From the NCBI RefSeq assembly GCF_000215975.1, contig NC_015682.1, positions 124,001 to 188,000 of the forward strand: DNA of 64,000 bases, given 5' to 3'. Positions 8,993-15,979 of this stretch are shown one piece after another. Each line of letters begins with the position of its first letter. Within the stretch, counting starts at the first letter, position 1. This stretch comes from Thermodesulfobacterium geofontis OPF15 (GTDB lineage Bacteria > Desulfobacterota > Thermodesulfobacteria > Thermodesulfobacteriales > Thermodesulfobacteriaceae). The notes beneath the pieces were generated by a model. The model did no database searches. It saw only the letters and a program-made list of their open reading frames with translations, and was not told where the DNA came from. The translations under genes and the position numbers were made by a program.

Positions 8993-9195
8993 TCCTTTTC
9001 CTTTTCTAAGTTCTTAATTTCTTCTTCCACTCTTTCTAACTCTTTTCTCAATTCATCACGATATTTTTTAAGCATTTCTAAATATTCAGATTTTGAAATA
9101 AATGGTTCAAATCTCCAACAAAAGGGCGGAAGGAAAGGAAACCCAAAAGACCAAAAAAAACCAAATCCTTGTCCAAATCTACGTCTCCAAAACAT
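8989..9195 (-). CDS. Small protein with aromatic/glycine N-terminus and coiled-coil C-terminus (DUF5320-like)
   Basis: The 68-aa protein has an N-terminal half rich in Phe, Gly and Trp (GQGFGFFWSFGFPFLPPF) and a charged amphipathic helix from about residue 36 (EYLEMLKKYRDELRKELE). This layout recalls DUF5320-type small proteins of anaerobes, whose function is unknown. No ribosome binding site is obvious. Its 3' end overlaps the radical SAM gene by 4 bp. The low-complexity N-terminus makes the call moderate. Confidence 0.6.
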   Translation of the reverse strand: MFWRRRFGQGFGFFWSFGFPFLPPFCWRFEPFISKSEYLEMLKKYRDELRKELERVEEEIKNLEKEKD

Positions 9196-9282
9196 ATCGA
9201 TTTTATTTTAATAGGTTTTTAAAAATTTTCAAATTTAAAAATAACTCTACGGATTGCCTAAAATTGTAAAAATAAACTCTAT

Positions 9283-9310
9283 TGAAAAATTTTGTTAGAT
9301 GAAATATAAA
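9283..9310 (+). promoter_or_regulatory. Putative promoter of the 59-aa membrane protein gene
   Basis: TTGAAA (9283-9288), 16 bp, TATAAA (9305-9310), about 45 bp before the TTG start at 9355. It lies in the 159-bp gap between two genes, where I see nothing else. Confidence 0.4.
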
Positions 9311-9354
9311 ATTATTAAAAATAAAACAAATTCCCATTATGGAGGTGATAGGAA

Positions 9355-9534
9355 TTGAAGGAACTTAGATTATTGGAAAAGATTTTTATTGTATGGGTAA
9401 TGTCTTTTCCTTTACTTGTCATGCTTGCAATTTGGTTAAAAGGTTGGATAGGAGATCTTCTTTTTGGTATTTCTGTTGCAGGTCTTATTTTACCAATCTT
9501 TGCTAGGATTATGGGCTTAGAAAGGGAAGTATAA
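9355..9534 (+). CDS. Small membrane protein of 59 aa with TTG start
   Basis: The frame begins at TTG 9355, 5-6 bp after a strong GGAGGTGATAGG ribosome binding site (9341-9352), and ends at TAA 9532-9534. The product has two hydrophobic stretches, roughly residues 10-28 and 33-50, joined by KGWIGD, and a charged end (MGLEREV). I do not recognise the family. The good ribosome binding site, a plausible promoter and the two-helix pattern argue that it is real. The gene stands alone between the radical SAM and beta-lactamase-fold genes. Confidence 0.65.
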   Translation: MKELRLLEKIFIVWVMSFPLLVMLAIWLKGWIGDLLFGISVAGLILPIFARIMGLEREV

Positions 9535-9579
9535 AATTTTTGCTCCTCCGGAAACTTACTGTAAAAATAAATTTTTTTC

Positions 9580-9608
9580 TTGCCTTAAATAAAAAGCCGA
9601 TTTAAAAT
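9580..9608 (+). promoter_or_regulatory. Putative promoter of the metallo-beta-lactamase-fold gene
   Basis: TTGCCT (9580-9585), 17 bp, TAAAAT (9603-9608), followed by an AAGAGGTGA ribosome binding site before the ATG at 9643. Confidence 0.4.
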
Positions 9609-9642
9609 TTTTATTAAACCAATTTTAAGCAAGAGGTGAATC

Positions 9643-10401
9643 ATGGGAAAAGGACCTTTTTATAGAATTCACCCTATTGTAGTCGGAACTAAGGTTTTTG
9701 ATAAGGGGATGATGACCTATCAACATGACTACGGAAAAGAGTATGTCATTCCCATTTATTGTTGGCTGATAGAAGGTTCAGATAAAGTTATTCTTATTGA
9801 TACAGGTCTTTTAGAGGTTATTCAATCTGAATTTAGAGAACAGGCTATTGGAGGGAAAATATATAAATTTGAAGAAGGACTTGCTAAATGGGGACTTTCT
9901 CCCAAGGACATAGATATTGTAATTCATACCCATCTTCATAACGATCACTGTGAAAACGATTTTAAATGTGTAAACGCAGTATTTTATGCCCATGAACTTG
10001 AGTTTCAATCTGCTTACAATCCTCATCCCTTAGATTTTAGATACAATGCTGAGTTTATAGAAGAAGTAGATCAGGCAGGGCAAATGATTCATATAAAAGA
10101 TGAGATTTTTGAAGTTGTTCCAGGAATTACCATGGTCCATACTCCTGCCCATACCAAAGGAGGAATGAGTGTTCTTATTAATACAGAAAAGGGACTTGCA
10201 GGGATAACTGGATTTTGTGTAATTATGGAAAACTTTAATCCTCCAAACAAAATAAAAGCTATGGGAATGGAAGTTATTCCACCAGGAACAAACATAGACC
10301 CTTACTTAGCTTATGATCAGATGGTAAAATTTAGAGAAACAGTTAATATCTTAATACCTTTGCATGAACCAAGTTTTTCCTCAGTAGAAACTATTCCTTA
10401 A
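9643..10401 (+). CDS. Metallo-beta-lactamase-fold hydrolase (AHL lactonase-like)
   Basis: The 252-aa protein has the zinc motif HLHNDH (97-102) inside HTHLHNDHCEND, a later HTPAHTKGG segment supplying another metal histidine, and a C-terminal LHEPSF. This pattern is closest to the N-acyl-homoserine lactonase and related lactonase group of the superfamily. The substrate cannot be read from the sequence. AAGAGGTGA precedes the ATG. The gene is monocistronic and directly followed by a methyltransferase remnant on the opposite strand. Confidence 0.85.
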   Translation: MGKGPFYRIHPIVVGTKVFDKGMMTYQHDYGKEYVIPIYCWLIEGSDKVILIDTGLLEVIQSEFREQAIGGKIYKFEEGLAKWGLSPKDIDIVIHTHLHNDHCENDFKCVNAVFYAHELEFQSAYNPHPLDFRYNAEFIEEVDQAGQMIHIKDEIFEVVPGITMVHTPAHTKGGMSVLINTEKGLAGITGFCVIMENFNPPNKIKAMGMEVIPPGTNIDPYLAYDQMVKFRETVNILIPLHEPSFSSVETIP

Positions 10402-10584
10402 AACTAAAAACGATTCCTTTCCTAATCTTAGGGATGCCTCTATAGAAAAGTATCCGTCACCGCATCCTGCATCAAGAAAAACAATGCCTTGAGGAAGATT
10501 TAATAGGTCAAATACTTTTGATACTGAAATTATAGATCTACTTGATTTTCCTGCGTGATGATGTTTATGTTTTTTTGAATTCAT
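10402..10584 (-). pseudogene. N-terminal remnant of a class I SAM-dependent methyltransferase
   Basis: A minus-strand frame from ATG 10584 encodes about 55 recognisable residues: a His-rich start ([12 protein letters not shown]) and the SAM-binding motif I, VFLDAGCGDGYFSIEAS. It then loses similarity to the fold, and its open frame runs into the end of the lactonase-like gene. A working enzyme of this type needs about 180 residues or more, so only the 5' end survives. The break coincides with the 3' end of the gene at 9643, which marks an old deletion junction. It starts 16 bp from the divergent nfi. Confidence 0.7.
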
Positions 10585-10600
10585 TTTAAAATATTATATC

Positions 10601-11260
10601 ATGGATTTAACTAAACTTGAAGAAATACAATTAGATTGTGCTAAAAGGGTTATAAAAATAGAGGTTTTAAAAGAAATTAAAACTGTAGGTGGAATTGATG
10701 TAACCTTTGAAAGTTCAAAAGAAAATCCAACTAAAGCATGGGCTTGCATAGTAATTATTAGTTTAGATACTCTAAAGCCTATTTATCAAAAAATCATAGA
10801 AGATATAGTAGATTTTCCTTATATTCCTACTTTTCTTGCTTTTAGAGAACTTCCTCTTATGAAAAGGGTTTATACTGAAGCAAAATCTAAGCCAGATGTT
10901 ATTTTTATAGATGGGCAAGGGATTTCCCATCCAAGAGGTTGTGGGATTGCCTCCCATTTTGGGGTTGAGGTAGGTGCTGTAACTGTAGGGGTTGCCAAGA
11001 AAAAACTTTTAGGAAATTATGAACCCCCTAAGGAAACTCGCGGAAGTTATTCTTATTTAATTTATAATGGTGAAGTTATTGGGGTAGTGCTTCGAACAAA
11101 AGACAAAGTGAAGCCTCTTTTTGTATCCATAGGGCATAAAATAAGCTTAGAGAAAGCTATAGAGCTTGTTTTAAGAACCTCTATCTACCGTATCCCCGAA
11201 CCCTTAAGACTCGCCCACAATCTTTTACAAAGGTTAAGAAAACAGGTTTTAGGTAAATAA
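10601..11260 (+). CDS. nfi: Endonuclease V
   Basis: Endonuclease V cuts DNA next to deaminated bases such as hypoxanthine, which matters at high temperature. The 219-aa length is normal. Predicted metal ligands are D33 (GGIDVTF), E83 (FRELP) and D104 (FIDGQG). The strand-separating wedge PYIP is at 73-76 and [13 protein letters not shown] follows. No ribosome binding site is visible before the ATG. The last 58 bp, encoding [18 protein letters not shown], recur in diverged form at 19054-19111 beyond the restriction cassette. The present 3' end may therefore be a replacement brought by that cassette. Confidence 0.93.
   Translation: MDLTKLEEIQLDCAKRVIKIEVLKEIKTVGGIDVTFESSKENPTKAWACIVIISLDTLKPIYQKIIEDIVDFPYIPTFLAFRELPLMKRVYTEAKSKPDVIFIDGQGISHPRGCGIASHFGVEVGAVTVGVAKKKLLGNYEPPKETRGSYSYLIYNGEVIGVVLRTKDKVKPLFVSIGHKISLEKAIELVLRTSIYRIPEPLRLAHNLLQRLRKQVLGK
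11203..11260 (+). repeat. Left 58-bp direct repeat: 3' end of nfi
   Basis: This segment, including the nfi stop codon, matches 19054-19111 at 53 of 58 positions in direct orientation. The two copies bracket the restriction-modification and TIR cassette. The exact shared core is a 30-bp run starting CTTAAGACTCGCCCACAATC. Confidence 0.9.
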
Positions 11261-11282
11261 AAAATGAGCAAGGTAATATTTG

Positions 11283-11310
11283 TTGAAGATAAAAAAAGAT
11301 AAAGTAAGAT
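11283..11310 (+). promoter_or_regulatory. Possible promoter of the hsd operon
   Basis: TTGAAG (11283-11288), 16 bp, TAAGAT (11305-11310) in the 86-bp gap before hsdM. The match is modest. Confidence 0.3.
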
Positions 11311-11346
11311 TTATTTTAAAATTTTTGAAAATTGTAAAGGTAGGAG

Positions 11347-12876
11347 ATGAAGGAAAAGGACTTGATTTTTGAGGATAAGTTATGGAAAGCTGCTGATAAG
11401 TTGCGAAAAAAAGTGGAGGTTCACGAATATAAGTATATAGTTTTAGGATTAATATTTTTAAGATATCTTTCCTTTGCTTTTGAAGAAAAAAGAAAAGAGA
11501 TAGAAGAAAAAGAGGCTAAGCATTTTCCCGAAGATTTAAGATTTAAAGTTTGTGAAGATAGAGATTTTTACATGGCTAACGGAACTCTTTACGTTCCGGA
11601 GAAGGCTCGTTGGGATTACATTCGAAAGAACGCTAATCAGCCAAACATAGGTGAAATAATCGACCAAGCTATAGAAATCTTGGAAAATGAATATCCTAAG
11701 CAATTAAAAGATGTGATACCTAAGATCTACTCTCGCGTCAATCTTGATAGCCACGATTTTGCCTATTTAATCAACCTCTTTTCCCAAATTCATTTTGGTA
11801 AAGATCATCAGGCAAAAGACATTTTTGGTAGGATTTATGAATATTTTCTTGGGAAATTTACTGAAGCAGAGGGTAAAAAGGGTGGAGAATTTTATACCCC
11901 AAGGTCTTTAACCAGGCTTATCGTTGAGATTTTAGATGTAAAGGAGGGGCGTATTTTTGACCCTGCTTGTGGTTCAGGTGGCTTTTTTATTTCAGCCTTA
12001 GAGAAATTACAAAGAGAGGGGATAGGAAATGAGCGGTTGTCCATCTACGCACAAGAGTCCAAGGAGTTTGTTTGGAAGGTTTGTAAAATGAATTTAGCCA
12101 TAAGAGGAGTTGAAGGAGATATACGATGGGGAGATTCTTACCATGATGATAAATTCTTTGACCTAAGGGCTGACTATATCGTTTCCAATCCTCCCTTTAA
12201 TGACAGCGAATGGGGAAGGGATAGAGTTAAACCAAACGACCCGAGGTTTAAGTATGGGCTTCCTCCTGAAAACAACGCAAATTATGTTTGGATCCAGCAT
12301 TATATCTATCATCTTGCCCCAAACGGCAAGGCTGGCTTTGTTATGGCAAATGGAGCCTTGTCCGTAGGAGGAGTAGAAGGTGAAATCAGAAGAAAGATCA
12401 TTCAGGATGATTTAATATATGGAATAATAGCTACACCACCCAAGATGTTCTATACCGTCTCTTTACCCGCTTCTTTATGGTTTATTAGAAAAACGAAGCC
12501 TGAACATATGAAGGGTAAGATCTTGTTTATCTATGCTAAAAAGATGTATAAGTCTATTTCAAGGAAGCAAAACATCTTTACCGAAGAGCACATAGCCAAA
12601 ATTGTAGAAAAGTTTAGGAAGTTTGAACGGGGAGAGCCTGAGGAAATGATAAACGAGGTCGGCTTTGCAAAGGTTGCCACTTTAGAAGAGGTTGCTAAAA
12701 ATGGCTATGTTTTAACTCCGGGAAGGTATGTAGGAATAAAGCTTGACGAAGAGGATATATCTTTTGAAGAGAAAATGAGCCAATATTCAAAAGAGCTTTC
12801 AGAATTGCTAAGAAAAGAGGCAGAACTAACTGAAAAAATACGAGAGGTGTTTAAAAGCTTAGGATGGGAGGTATAG
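11347..12876 (+). CDS. hsdM: Type I restriction-modification methyltransferase subunit HsdM
   Basis: HsdM is the N6-adenine methyltransferase subunit of the type I complex; two copies act with one HsdS. The 509-aa protein has an HsdM N-terminal helical domain (about 6-160), the SAM motif DPACGSGGFF (205-214) and the adenine methyltransferase catalytic NPPF (281-284). The C-terminal helix (EEKMSQYSKELSELLRKEAE) would bind HsdS. AAGG and AGGAG lie just before the ATG at awkward spacing. It heads the cassette, and a small membrane protein gene follows after 12 bp. Confidence 0.96.
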   Translation: MKEKDLIFEDKLWKAADKLRKKVEVHEYKYIVLGLIFLRYLSFAFEEKRKEIEEKEAKHFPEDLRFKVCEDRDFYMANGTLYVPEKARWDYIRKNANQPNIGEIIDQAIEILENEYPKQLKDVIPKIYSRVNLDSHDFAYLINLFSQIHFGKDHQAKDIFGRIYEYFLGKFTEAEGKKGGEFYTPRSLTRLIVEILDVKEGRIFDPACGSGGFFISALEKLQREGIGNERLSIYAQESKEFVWKVCKMNLAIRGVEGDIRWGDSYHDDKFFDLRADYIVSNPPFNDSEWGRDRVKPNDPRFKYGLPPENNANYVWIQHYIYHLAPNGKAGFVMANGALSVGGVEGEIRRKIIQDDLIYGIIATPPKMFYTVSLPASLWFIRKTKPEHMKGKILFIYAKKMYKSISRKQNIFTEEHIAKIVEKFRKFERGEPEEMINEVGFAKVATLEEVAKNGYVLTPGRYVGIKLDEEDISFEEKMSQYSKELSELLRKEAELTEKIREVFKSLGWEV

Positions 12877-12888
12877 GGGGGTGATGGA

Positions 12889-13320
12889 ATGTCTTTTACA
12901 AAAGAAGAGCTTAAAGAGTTTATGGTTGAGGAATTAAAAATCGTTCAAGATATCATCAAAAGGATGGCGCTTAATTCGTTTTTAATAAAAGGCTGGACAA
13001 TAACTTTGGTAGTTGCGACTTTGCTTTTAAAAGGCGAAAAATTTCAAGCATTTATAGCTTTTATTCCCATATTAGTTTTTTGGTATCTTGACACTTATTT
13101 TTTATGGCTTGAAAGGCTATATAGAAGGCTTTATGATTGGATAAGAACTAATAGACTAAATACTGATGAGTATTTATTTGATATGAACTATAGGAGATTT
13201 ATAAAAGATGAACAATCAAGACTCAGAATTATGTTTTCTTTAACCCTTGGTTGGTTTTACGGTTCAATTTTTGTTTTAACTTTGATATATGTAGCTTGCT
13301 TAATAATTAAAGGAGGTTAA
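12889..13320 (+). CDS. Three-helix membrane protein paired with a TIR protein, putative defence effector
   Basis: The 143-aa protein has an N-terminal amphipathic helix (1-28) and three hydrophobic segments at about 31-49, 54-73 and 115-140. A basic cytoplasmic-looking loop lies between the last two (ERLYRRLYDWIRTNRL). No macro, SLOG or SIR2 domain is present, so it is not a known ThsA. AGGGGGGTGATGG precedes the ATG. The ribosome binding site of the next gene (AAAGGAGG) lies inside its end, so the two are translated together. The pairing with a TIR protein suggests a membrane-acting effector; this is inference. Confidence 0.7.
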   Translation: MSFTKEELKEFMVEELKIVQDIIKRMALNSFLIKGWTITLVVATLLLKGEKFQAFIAFIPILVFWYLDTYFLWLERLYRRLYDWIRTNRLNTDEYLFDMNYRRFIKDEQSRLRIMFSLTLGWFYGSIFVLTLIYVACLIIKGG

Positions 13321-13322
13321 AT

Positions 13323-13910
13323 ATGGCAAGAAAAGTATTTTTTAGTTTTCATTATGAAAGAGATGTTTGGCGAGTTAATGTAGTAAGAAACAGTTGGGTT
13401 ACAAAAGGTAATTTTACTACGGCTGGTTTTATTGATGCTGCTGAGTTTGAGAAAGTAAAAAGGCAAGGAGATCAAGCAATAAAGCGATGGATTGATGATC
13501 AATTAGCAGGAACTTCAGTTACAGTTGTTTTAATAGGTGCTGAAACATATTCAAGAAAATGGGTAAGGTATGAAATTATTAAAAGTTTTGATAGAGGTAA
13601 TGGTTTATTAGGAGTTTATATTCATAATATAAAAGATAAAAATGGAATGATAGATTCAATAGGTCTTAATCCTTTTGAGTATGTAGGGGTATTCATCGAT
13701 AAAGATGGCAACGGTTTTTATTGTGAAAGGAATGAGACCGGATGGGATCTCTTTTCCCCTTATTTTAAATGTTCATTAAGATTTGATAAAAAGTATTGGA
13801 CCGACCAAATTTACTTTTTCTCAGCCAAGACTTATGATTGGATTAATGACAATGGATACGAAAAATTTGCGGACTGGATTGAAGAAGCAGCAAGAGAAGC
13901 AGGGAAATAA
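13323..13910 (+). CDS. TIR-like protein (MTH538/ThsB-type, DUF1863)
   Basis: The 195-aa protein fits the MTH538 TIR-like family (PF08937), which includes ThsB of Thoeris. Visible features are the first strand VFFSFHYERD, a second segment around WIDDQLAGTSVTVVLIG (56-72), and AETYSRKWVRYEI (73-85). Its E84 sits where ThsB-type TIRs carry the catalytic glutamate. In Thoeris such proteins turn NAD into a cyclic ADP-ribose signal on infection. No ThsA (SIR2/SLOG) gene is nearby; the only partner is the membrane protein upstream. It is inserted between hsdM and hsdS, and hsdS starts 3 bp after its stop. Confidence 0.85.
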   Translation: MARKVFFSFHYERDVWRVNVVRNSWVTKGNFTTAGFIDAAEFEKVKRQGDQAIKRWIDDQLAGTSVTVVLIGAETYSRKWVRYEIIKSFDRGNGLLGVYIHNIKDKNGMIDSIGLNPFEYVGVFIDKDGNGFYCERNETGWDLFSPYFKCSLRFDKKYWTDQIYFFSAKTYDWINDNGYEKFADWIEEAAREAGK

Positions 13911-13913
13911 TAT

Positions 13914-15221
13914 ATGAAGTTTCGCTGGGAGACAGAGTTTAAGGAAACGGAGATTGGGGAGATACCAAAGGATTGGGAAATTAGAAAATTAGGTGAGTTA
14001 TTGAAAAGTTTAGAAAGTGGTAAAAGACCGAAGGGTGGGGCTTTAGCTCATAATCCGAACGGAATCTTAAGCATTGGTGGCGAAAATATCAATTGGGATG
14101 GAAGTTTAGACCTTTCTGAATGTTTACGATTTGATGAAAATTTTTATAAAAAATTAAAGAAAGGTAGAATAGAACAAGGCGATATTTTATTAGTAAAAGA
14201 TGGGGCAACCATAGGGAAATTGGCTTATATTAAAGAAGCACCAGAAGGCAAGGCAATGGTTAATGAACATGTCTTTCTACTTAAATCAAATAATTCTAAG
14301 ACTTACTCAAGATTTTTGTTTTACTTTTTATTTTCAGAAATAGGTCAACAACAAATTGAAAGTTCAATATCTGGAAGTGCACAAGGTGGTATCAATAAAT
14401 CAATCAAAGATAATATATTAGTTTTTTATCCTCCCCTTCCTGAACAATCACGCATTGCTACTGTCCTATCTTATTTTGATGATTTGATAGAAGTTAAGAA
14501 AAGGCAGAATGAGATTTTGGAAAAGACGGCGATGGCAATTTTCAAAAGTTGGTTCATTGATTTTGAGCCGTTTAAGGATGGGGAGTTTGTGTATAATGAA
14601 GAATTGGGAAAAGAAATACCGAAGGGGTGGGCGGTTAAGAGATTGGGGGAAGTGGTAAAAATTGAAAGTGGAGGCAGTGCTCCTCAAAAGGAAGAATATT
14701 TTATTGGAGGTAAAAATCCTTTTGTGAGAGTAAAACATCTGACTAATTATCCATGTGTGGAAGAAGCCGATTTTATTAATGATGAAGCAGTAGAACAATA
14801 CAATTTAAAACTTTATAATGAAGGAAGCATTATATTCCAGCGAAGCGGAGAATCTTTATCGTTTGGTCGAGTTAATATATTACCATTTAATGCTTACATT
14901 GTGAATCATTTAGCTGTAATTCCCAATTTACCCTCTAATAAGCTATTGATGGAATTTTTGTTTTTCACTCTTAAAAATATCCTTATTGAGTTGATTGAGG
15001 AAAGAAGTGGGACTGCTTTACCATATATCAGGATTTCGGATATTGAAAAAAAAGAAATCCTTCTTCCCCCTCCCCACATCCTCCAATCCTTCCACTCTCT
15101 CGTTGAGCCACTATTTCAAAAAATCATCCTCAATCAAAAGCAAATAATGACCCTTCGGAAAATCAGAGACACTCTTTTACCTTTGCTTGTATTTGGTAAA
15201 TTAAGAATAGAGAAGGTGTAA
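13914..15221 (+). CDS. hsdS: Type I restriction-modification specificity subunit HsdS
   Basis: HsdS recognises the bipartite DNA target. The 435-aa protein has two target recognition domains: one from about 15 to 180 (IPKDWEIRKLGELL at its start), one from about 225 to 410 (IPKGWAVKRLGEVV). They are separated by the conserved helical spacer LPEQSRIATVLSYFDDLIE and closed by a matching C-terminal helix (KIRDTLLPLLVFGKLRI). Both halves are complete, so the subunit should be functional. The recognition sequence cannot be deduced. It starts 3 bp after the TIR gene. Confidence 0.95.
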   Translation: MKFRWETEFKETEIGEIPKDWEIRKLGELLKSLESGKRPKGGALAHNPNGILSIGGENINWDGSLDLSECLRFDENFYKKLKKGRIEQGDILLVKDGATIGKLAYIKEAPEGKAMVNEHVFLLKSNNSKTYSRFLFYFLFSEIGQQQIESSISGSAQGGINKSIKDNILVFYPPLPEQSRIATVLSYFDDLIEVKKRQNEILEKTAMAIFKSWFIDFEPFKDGEFVYNEELGKEIPKGWAVKRLGEVVKIESGGSAPQKEEYFIGGKNPFVRVKHLTNYPCVEEADFINDEAVEQYNLKLYNEGSIIFQRSGESLSFGRVNILPFNAYIVNHLAVIPNLPSNKLLMEFLFFTLKNILIELIEERSGTALPYIRISDIEKKEILLPPPHILQSFHSLVEPLFQKIILNQKQIMTLRKIRDTLLPLLVFGKLRIEKV

Positions 15222-15285
15222 GCTAACAGAATGCCTTAGTAAAATAGTAGAAGACGCATTAAAAAAGCAATAAAAAGAAAAGAAA

Positions 15286-15582
15286 ATGAGAAGAGATAAA
15301 TACTTTATTGAATCTTTAGAAAGGATTAAAACCCTTTTATCAAGATTAAATTTTAAAGGAACAGTCTATCTTTTCGGCTCATCGGTGAGAGATGACTTTA
15401 AAAAAACTTCCGATATTGACCTTGCGGTATCTACAAGCGATAAGAAATTAGTCACTCTATTAAAATATAAATTAGAAGAGTTGCCAATTCCTTATAAAAT
15501 AGATTTACTTGACCTTGAAGAAGTTGGAGAAGAATTAAAAAAGGAAATTCTTAATCACGGGATATTGATTTGGAAAAACTAA
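15286..15582 (+). CDS. mntA: MntA-type minimal nucleotidyltransferase antitoxin
   Basis: The 98-aa protein has the GSx10DxD signature of MntA (G31, S32, then D43 and D45 in TSDIDLAV) and a third acidic residue around D73 (KIDLLDLE). MntA antitoxins transfer AMP to a tyrosine of the partner HepT and silence it. The gene overlaps the following HEPN gene by 13 bp, with the antitoxin first. It lies between hsdS and hsdR, a common type of passenger site in type I loci. Confidence 0.88.
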   Translation: MRRDKYFIESLERIKTLLSRLNFKGTVYLFGSSVRDDFKKTSDIDLAVSTSDKKLVTLLKYKLEELPIPYKIDLLDLEEVGEELKKEILNHGILIWKN

Positions 15583-15968
15583 AGAGAAAATTAGAAGATG
15601 CCAAGAAAGCTATCGTAACTTTAGAAGAAATTCTAATGGAAAAATACTCTAAGATTGTCCGAGATGCTACTATTCAGCGTTTTGAATATACTTTTGAAGT
15701 TGCTTGGAAGCTTTTAAAAGAATATCTCTATCATAAAGAAGGAATAGTTTGCAATTCACCTAAGTCTTGTTTTAGAGAAGCTTTTTCTGTAGGACTATTA
15801 AACGAAGAAGAAACAGTGTTATTCATTCAAATGACCGATGATAGAAATTTGACAAGCCATACTTATGATGAAGAAATAGCGGAAAATCTATATAAAAAGG
15901 TCAAAAATTACTATACATTGCTTAAAAGCTTAATTGAGCGGATTAATAATAACTTAAAGAAACTTTAA
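15570..15968 (+). CDS. hepT: HepT-type HEPN toxin / nucleotidyltransferase substrate-binding protein
   Basis: The 132-aa all-helical protein matches the HI0074-like family (PF08780; RFEYTFEVAWKLLKEYL at 37-53). It contains RNLTSHTY (92-99), an exact Rx4HxY motif: the RNase pair R92 and H97 plus Y99, the tyrosine AMPylated by MntA in the characterised pair. The start is TTG 15570 inside the partner gene. An intact motif in both partners argues for a working toxin-antitoxin pair. hsdR starts 11 bp after it. Confidence 0.85.
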   Translation: MEKLKRKLEDAKKAIVTLEEILMEKYSKIVRDATIQRFEYTFEVAWKLLKEYLYHKEGIVCNSPKSCFREAFSVGLLNEEETVLFIQMTDDRNLTSHTYDEEIAENLYKKVKNYYTLLKSLIERINNNLKKL

Positions 15969-15979
15969 AGAAACTTTAA

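Noticed and set aside
13323-13910. Complete Thoeris system
   Set aside because: A ThsB-like TIR is present, but no SIR2/SLOG or TM-macro ThsA is found within the cassette.
14466-14798. 110-aa frame antisense to hsdS
   Set aside because: It overlaps the second recognition domain of a clear hsdS gene and has no own start signals.
15955-15978. Short tandem repeat before hsdR (AAACTTTAAAG unit)
   Set aside because: Only two units in AT-rich DNA; no sign of an array or a regulatory role.
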